Program-made: the position numbers and the translations under genes
Part shown: one piece after another, positions 61,301 through 64,000 of the stretch
Layout: each line of letters opens with the position of its first letter
Position numbering within the stretch: position 1 is the stretch's first letter
Virus record (IMG/VR): IMGVR_UViG_3300020442_003949
Location: 1-64,000 of that record
Length of the DNA stretch: 64,000 nt
Source of the DNA: a virus
Reading direction: 5' to 3' (one strand)
The notes under the pieces: model-generated
Databases searched by the model: none
Seen by the model: the letters and a program-made list of their open reading frames with translations, nothing else
Told to the model about the DNA's origin: nothing

Positions 61301-64000
61301 TGGCTCTGTAGGTAATAATTCTAATTGAGTTTGATTAGCATTGGTTAATTTATTCCAATACAAAGAAATAGAATTACCAGATTCTATTGCTTCATACAAG
61401 TCTTTAGATACACGTACAAGTAATTGCGTAGTAGTGACAGGTGTTTCCTGTGCTTTATAAGACAACGGATAGTTGCCAGTAAGTATAATCAGAGGCTGTT
61501 CAGAATCCTCGTAAATTAAATTATTGTCAATTAAAAAATCTACTGTTGAAAAATATGGATCAACAACTGTAAACGGTTCATACTTATTGATATCGACAAG
61601 AGCTTGCCATGTAAGGCTGTTATATGTTACAATATCTCCTTGTGTATAGTCTACATCTTGGCTGTATTCACCTTTATTTCTAGTCATAATATTGCTAGCA
61701 TTTGGTGCACCTACTACCAAAATCCTACCATCTGCGGATAAATCTACACTACTGCCGAATTTTTTTGGATTCAAAGATTTGGCAAATTCTATAACTAAAG
61801 TAGAATTATTTGGTAATGCATCAGACCCGTTAAATATAATTTTATTTTCTGCAACATTAATTTCATAATAGATCTTTAAATCAGCAGATAATTCTTCGTA
61901 CTCTTCAATAGGATCAATCTTTATAGCATTTATATAAACAACTTGGATATTTTGCACATTATTCATTACCCTTGTTGCCCAATCCTCTGAACTATATCCT
62001 GTTGGCTCATCTAAACTAAATTCGGTCAAATTTGATGTGTTTAATTGAAACTGAATTGGAGATTCAGGAAGCAAAATTTTCAAAAGTGTCCATTTATTGC
62101 TTATACTAGGCCGAGAATACACGTAAACTTTACCATCTCCGTCGTCAGGTGCCCCAACTGCCATATAATTATTATTTTTGTTTACCGCTACTGATTTTGA
62201 AAAATTTGTAAAATTATTATTAGCACTAACAACATTTTTTGTAAATTCGTAATTACTATAAGGTTGTAATACTCGCCATTCTCCATTACCGATATCATCT
62301 ACCCAAAATTTGTTTTTTATAGAAGATTCAAAGCTATTAATAACATCAGTCAAACCATCTAAATTAGGTATCCTTACAGATTTTAAAACTGTAAAAAACC
62401 CTTCAAAAATATCTGCAGTTTCTTTTTTAACTACATCTACAACCTCTTCTGCAGCACTTAACGTAATTTGCGAATGAAAAATATCTATAATTTCAAAAAA
62501 TCCTTTTACAGAACTTTTAACAAATTGTGTTTCTGCAGTTGAATCTTTAGCTGTATAAGATCTTCCTAAAATATTTTCTATACCAATAATTTCTCCTATT
62601 ACTAAATCTTTTGGTATGCTTGCTAGCTCTAATATAATACTTGTTAAAGATCCTTCAATAGTTTTTATGTTTTTAATTTCTATATCATGCTTTACATATG
62701 AATATACATTCCATGAGTCTCCTACTGAACCTATCCAAATTAAATCGTTAGAATTGTATTCTTCAATATTTTCATTTAATAAGTCTGCATATTGAACTAA
62801 GGTATGATTTACATCATTCACACTTACATACCCTGCATGATTGAACACTGTGCTTTTAGGTAAAAATGTAGGAAATATATCATTAGTAAAATTCTCATCT
62901 TTATTATAAATCTTGTAATCAGGTATTCTTAAAATTAAATCAGTTTCTTTTCCAGTTATATTATTAGTTAAAATGACAGGTTGTGGGTTAAGTTTAATTT
63001 TTGATTCATCTATAACAACATCAAATTCTGCATAAGTTCGATAATGGCCATATATCCCTGTTCTTACTCCCCACTCTTCGTAAAATTCAAAACTGTCTTT
63101 ATCTGCGCTTGACAAAACATCAAATAACTTTGAAAAGGCATTTTTTGTACCTTTATCTTGAATGTATCCTTGATAAAATTTGTACTGACTAACTTCATTA
63201 TTAATAATGTTTTCTAAATACTTCCTTTTTTGATATCCTATTAAATGTTGTGCTAATTTTTGTTGCTCAACATTTAAACTATCACTGTCTAAATCATAAA
63301 AATCTTTAAACTGATCAACATGATAATCAAAATTAGTATATAATTTAGATTCTGGAATATCTGTAATTTTTTTCCATATATTAAAATCAAAAATGTCAGA
63401 TCCATTTATCTTTGATTTGGCAGAATAATAAAATTCTTTATATTTTACAACCTGCCCAGTGTAATAATCATTCCAAGCCTTCCATTCAGTTATTTCTGCT
63501 TTGTCATAAAAAAATCCTGGAATATTAAGAGATCCGTTCCAATTTGCTGTTTTATACCCTGCTATTCGTATTCTTTCTTGCCTATAACCCGGTTCTTGAT
63601 CATAAATAACATCGTTAAAAACTGTTGTGTTATCTATCAAAACTGCATGTTCTTTGTATATTAATGGAATTCTTATAAAATAAATACCTGCTGCTGTGTT
63701 TACAGTGTTAATTTGAAAAATATTTGTAAAATCTCTATAAAATTTTAAATTATCTTTTGGTATGTACGTACCATCAGCTTTTAGAACACTATAACCTATT
63801 GAAGAATTTAATGTATTGCCAACAAAAGCTTTTGTATTAGTGTACGTTATCTTATCTGCTCCTGGACTTAAAGTTATTAATGATCCTTTTTTCCAATTTT
63901 GTGTTACCCAAAATAAAAATTGTTTTACCGAGAAAAGCCAATCTGCTACATCATATTGGTCTTCGACAAAATGATCAAATGTAAAACCTAAAGATTGTAA
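52331..64000 (-). CDS. Giant virion/tail protein, 5' truncated by window (at least 3,889 aa)
   Basis: The frame is open to the right edge: from 63640 to 64000 no stop and no start codon occurs, so the gene continues beyond the window. The protein is a mosaic. FG-GAP-like beta-propeller blades appear near 62.1 kb (MAVGAPDDGDGKVYVYS), 61.7 kb (SLDLSADGRILVVGAPN-like), 59.5 kb and 58.9 kb. Three short aromatic modules like carbohydrate-binding domains (GDIVTYNSLTWQA type) lie near 63.4, 61.6 and 59.3 kb. GAGYGIPP and GRGYITTP repeats lie near 56.1 and 57.2 kb. About five modules containing FxADGxxxxFxL lie near 52.6-56 kb. A receptor-binding or baseplate role is likely. Confidence 0.85.
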   Translation of the reverse strand, partial: LQSLGFTFDHFVEDQYDVADWLFSVKQFLFWVTQNWKKGSLITLSPGADKITYTNTKAFVGNTLNSSIGYSVLKADGTYIPKDNLKFYRDFTNIFQINTVNTAAGIYFIRIPLIYKEHAVLIDNTTVFNDVIYDQEPGYRQERIRIAGYKTANWNGSLNIPGFFYDKAEITEWKAWNDYYTGQVVKYKEFYYSAKSKINGSDIFDFNIWKKITDIPESKLYTNFDYHVDQFKDFYDLDSDSLNVEQQKLAQHLIGYQKRKYLENIINNEVSQYKFYQGYIQDKGTKNAFSKLFDVLSSADKDSFEFYEEWGVRTGIYGHYRTYAEFDVVIDESKIKLNPQPVILTNNITGKETDLILRIPDYKIYNKDENFTNDIFPTFLPKSTVFNHAGYVSVNDVNHTLVQYADLLNENIEEYNSNDLIWIGSVGDSWNVYSYVKHDIEIKNIKTIEGSLTSIILELASIPKDLVIGEIIGIENILGRSYTAKDSTAETQFVKSSVKGFFEIIDIFHSQITLSAAEEVVDVVKKETADIFEGFFTVLKSVRIPNLDGLTDVINSFESSIKNKFWVDDIGNGEWRVLQPYSNYEFTKNVVSANNNFTNFSKSVAVNKNNNYMAVGAPDDGDGKVYVYSRPSISNKWTLLKILLPESPIQFQLNTSNLTEFSLDEPTGYSSEDWATRVMNNVQNIQVVYINAIKIDPIEEYEELSADLKIYYEINVAENKIIFNGSDALPNNSTLVIEFAKSLNPKKFGSSVDLSADGRILVVGAPNASNIMTRNKGEYSQDVDYTQGDIVTYNSLTWQALVDINKYEPFTVVDPYFSTVDFLIDNNLIYEDSEQPLIILTGNYPLSYKAQETPVTTTQLLVRVSKDLYEAIESGNSISLYWNKLTNANQTQLELLPTEPFNDQTVFVDNNQLWSEFISKDHAIDFKFQEIVTVDNAAATPEIGQVLSSETALGTVVYLYSLPEASNSFILYLADVAGEFAEQGILSVGITTIGQFVRQTINDNYFEGYIAITTPEYYVYADTDYTAKGLIISEIRTTNNPVKDRIYYNILNDTIYEDKGISGEPSLIRSLSYNGTSISPAGVYSAKTAPLSYFGLRLPKEMSDYSNQGDVCKLQFNKLAKTVSILRVRNTRFSLPPEVFVGETLKQRNNEQASAVVFSNTVKVADDSIDITNPIYEIQIQYYSKNYDGNEFNFLDELIGSISGEIFARPVDNVVENIYTSIQSIGFSTDDLMEGSEQKTIWNLWDGYIIYNENRFAEGLPYLLVAKYEEDGTGNLVVNGSGQGQIIREVGTTNTAEVMYVQRNTNNNVTVYVDNVQGEWSQNDSLLEMLPIANQNDYFGRENIYAAVREFGVSQQVNLANDTLTSVGKLAIFETFGNLPIVISQETGLQQKEIIGEEYWVYTTEQVQGISKLPNIPSNTSVSWQELFSIPVDTTGIPSLYNNEGSVYVFEKFGTNYLHQKTLVSPDSRNNHYFGQQVQVRQNNNIYTGYFLAADETNSETYPGKMYFYKFGEIDGLQYNWDLARNKKYRGPYNESVIYFTNDIVYFENSFYVARTNLQEGISPANNNFWQLINQLIDYSGCIPNNMNDFLVTFDSADISTIPADGMYDFARTFAVSADGEVLIVQVKYNTDITNSIAVYRLQDGFYRWMQNIVAPKANTNFADRLSINDDGSIFVVGLSLDDNNNFDDGSVYVYKLKNQKFELDQTITSPKSVTLQKFGYNVLLHNNILFITAYNGKFTQQTTFDNILTTFDNNFTTFKYTNVNVGEIYVYYNLYDQFIYREKFSYENIDSKVYEIGINFNSSGNSLYVNLPTAKTIESSDIKIGKIVEFRKDVNELWIEYNKPKFVPDLNKIKKILVYNKKNNEFLYNLDYIDPLQGKIPGSADQNITYKSYYDPAVYTVGTNNQVVDTGASWGTEYIGKIWWDLTNVRYYYPYINDITYSALNWGRLWPNSTIDIYEWVGSNFLPAEWDALQGTSEGFSLNITGQTKYGNASYSTQRVYDTTSQSYVLRYFYWVKNKTSIPSIDGRNLSADKISNLLGNTLTQGYKFISLISANEFSLYNLQNDFVNDEVAVSFQTYDEVTDLNTHYQYKLLTSGLATSQPNEQLNQKWIDSLVGYDLYGRNVPDPSLSEKYRYGNLDTPRQGWFRNKQEALKQYVEHVNQDLAKELLVDNKNLQNFYRVDDPPLLTSNFYDIEVESKSDLDSYGVAKAVQAEISLQIENGHIIDVFVLNAGRGYITTPTYAVIGKGEGLELEFIMTSNGSIGSVNIINQGKNYSDSTYIIIRKFTALVAADETIFGKWALYERDYNNNSWIRIQSQGFNTTLYWYFIDWYAAGYNEATKVTHSIDYSYELSSVDDNIGDIVRIRNIGDGSWLLLEKINSLANVDYSVNYKTIGRNNGTIQLSRSLYDPTFATTNFDTISFDTYFYDNIPSIEIRIIANAIKDDIFIDDLAIKYNNLFFSCLRYILSEQPSVDWIFKTNFLKIKHNVGELRQDVTFNNDNLSSYEDYVNEIKPFKAKIREFLSAYDKIEDVASYISDFDLPPRYIETENKILPYKITTNNLGFYNAEQIQNYPDIGWLNNCTYQVVSVEVVDGGAGYGIPPSIEFESSTGAGAVAVAHLGANGSITRVDIINPGYGYLSAPRIVINGSFADGYSAKLAVVIGNPIIRSLQTNLKYDRISTTFAFSDLDTVETFIGSGSKYIFNLQWPISINKNTINVTVDGKDLLTTDYTYTNYLDKSKSYNRYLGQITLLNPAPNFTTIQVSYKKDTNLLNAADRINLLYTPYVGQFGNDISQLMDGVDYGGVEVKGFDFGNQSGWDTANYTEAAYDTYDINYEDVLYTVPNNLLLITVTGFNYKVAINYINFAKEVNKLVKGDPTVADIFLEIFNKNSVGEPLADPLDGSSILNVLDEVIDIVDEEGISDAVPRVTFNSANEIQKYGLGNSESETASNNIENQIIPLFNQCTAGQITELISAKILDELYIDFRYPLENGIIYNIYHNNLRIDDINYNDENISNTNPNAVTNSITGDGVLNGILVRDLNIQPEVGDKIIIRKITSDGSFIPTDLDFDALVGGGKLNYSNALGVNAEDIIIDGDNFITPLTSKGPEEQVPGLVQDSVNIKVYERPTPGISNIVSLNYIADGQQNSFSLLEYPISVDSVIVNVDNKIKTVAVDYNVNVEGKLIEFTNTLPQNSRINILILGSSGSNILDTDNIVADGTLGSYITNARWVDNVSSYVTVNGQHLDYVLKKTDSELYDSSNNVLIKFANPVSEGSIIHYKIFENSQNNFSNVHIDNFVADGSSTAFELTKIPKQQEPVEWYTMVIVNDKLLNPGYVETFVCTDVLEYQLKLYQVPISTVSFKQLRVFLNTVELNYLTQWTFTAAESIDPTLPDDQQSGSTIVLKRGIFSAGDTLRVYINAYEDSVDSGGDYRYGYFDQGDFISTPGQLHIHTPLSNGDNIKVYQFTNHDTQSIDWQSFDVIERTKLLPGVSDRYATVIVGNTNIIELPFEMNANAQYAIYKNNVRIDDENFATPYQSNPLAVIQTPFGLGSNIIDLGLLGITSNEDDVIVFEEIGRQLEIGETAENYYELRFLRNGIVPLNQPAIDDQYVWVAVNGVILQSSIDYKLSDNKLQVILTDPVNDNDNIQTIHFSDTRFKNTFGWSQFKDIMNKNHYTVLNGQLNIKLANDLNWYDKTIEITNGEGLPSPNEQSKYPGVIFIAGERIEYWKRYGNTLTHLRRGTLGTGVKHLYNKGIEVYDQSVSSILPYKDETIITKFTADGQNKEFVLDFTPASVNEFEVFVAGRRLRKTELESYQNNQSMDSPESDVTLPAEFSLDENILQLEFVPAKGQIINVIRRIGKTWTDKGVPLSETDNRIVKKIQSVVADLPR

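Noticed and set aside
52331-63640. Giant gene taken as starting at the TTG at 63640
   Set aside because: The frame continues open without any stop to the right edge, with protein-like sequence, so the real start is outside the window.
1-64000. CRISPR arrays, insertion sequences, integrase or attachment sites
   Set aside because: No regularly spaced direct repeats, transposase or integrase motifs were seen; the only tandem repeats lie inside genes.

Overview
The window looks like part of the genome of a marine, AT-rich, T4-superfamily tailed phage (myovirus). Support comes from the long run of tail-fibre and tail genes with a phage tail-collar domain, a T4 RNase H/FEN-type 5'-3' exonuclease, many small overlapping phage-type ORFs, and copies of the T4 late-promoter box TATAAATA placed 20-35 bp upstream of structural or phage-type genes. 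No photosynthesis gene is present. The host is not identifiable from the sequence. The metabolic genes (PurT, SbmA/BacA, BMP-type binding protein, Rpe) suggest a heterotrophic marine bacterium, and this is inference.

Layout. Positions 1-13831 are on the + strand. A block of host-like metabolic genes comes first: the purT 3' end, an SbmA/BacA-type transporter, a BMP-family periplasmic binding protein, a terminator, an IPNS-like 2OG oxygenase, and folE and queE behind a clear sigma70-type promoter. It is followed by the exonuclease, a string of small phage ORFs and rpe. Next come a MoxR ATPase and a VWA/metallopeptidase, each with its own strong sigma70-like promoter. More small phage ORFs and a repeat-rich tail fibre gene behind a late promoter close the + strand block.

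Positions 13828-64000 are entirely on the - strand, converging on the + strand block at 13828-13831 with overlapping stop codons. Read in the direction of transcription, this half starts with a giant virion protein that runs off the right edge (at least 3,889 aa). Then come a conserved structural gene, three paralogous fibre proteins that share an N-terminal module, a smaller fibre gene and a conserved phage gene. After that there is a tightly packed cassette of about 31 kb (13.8-44.6 kb).

This cassette is the outstanding feature. It holds ten radical SAM enzymes (one with an N-terminal B12-binding-like domain), five 2OG-Fe(II)-oxygenase-like proteins, a QueC-like PP-loop ATPase broken by a homopolymer frameshift, a sulfotransferase-like protein, a nitroreductase, an SDR, a GNAT-like protein, two methyltransferases, a small kinase-like protein, a membrane fatty-acid desaturase, a UDP-sugar dehydrogenase and about six glycosyltransferase-like proteins. 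Genes overlap or abut throughout, so it reads as one or a few operons running downstream of the tail genes. Its product is unknown. A modified glycan, lipid or peptide, or modification of virion proteins, are all possible. No convincing RiPP precursor peptide was found.

FolE and QueE imply part of the 7-deazaguanine (preQ0) pathway. QueD is not in the window, and the QueC-like protein in the cassette is not clearly a true QueC. PurT, the BMP-type protein and FolE/QueE together suggest purine supply and diversion of guanine as a theme, which is inference.
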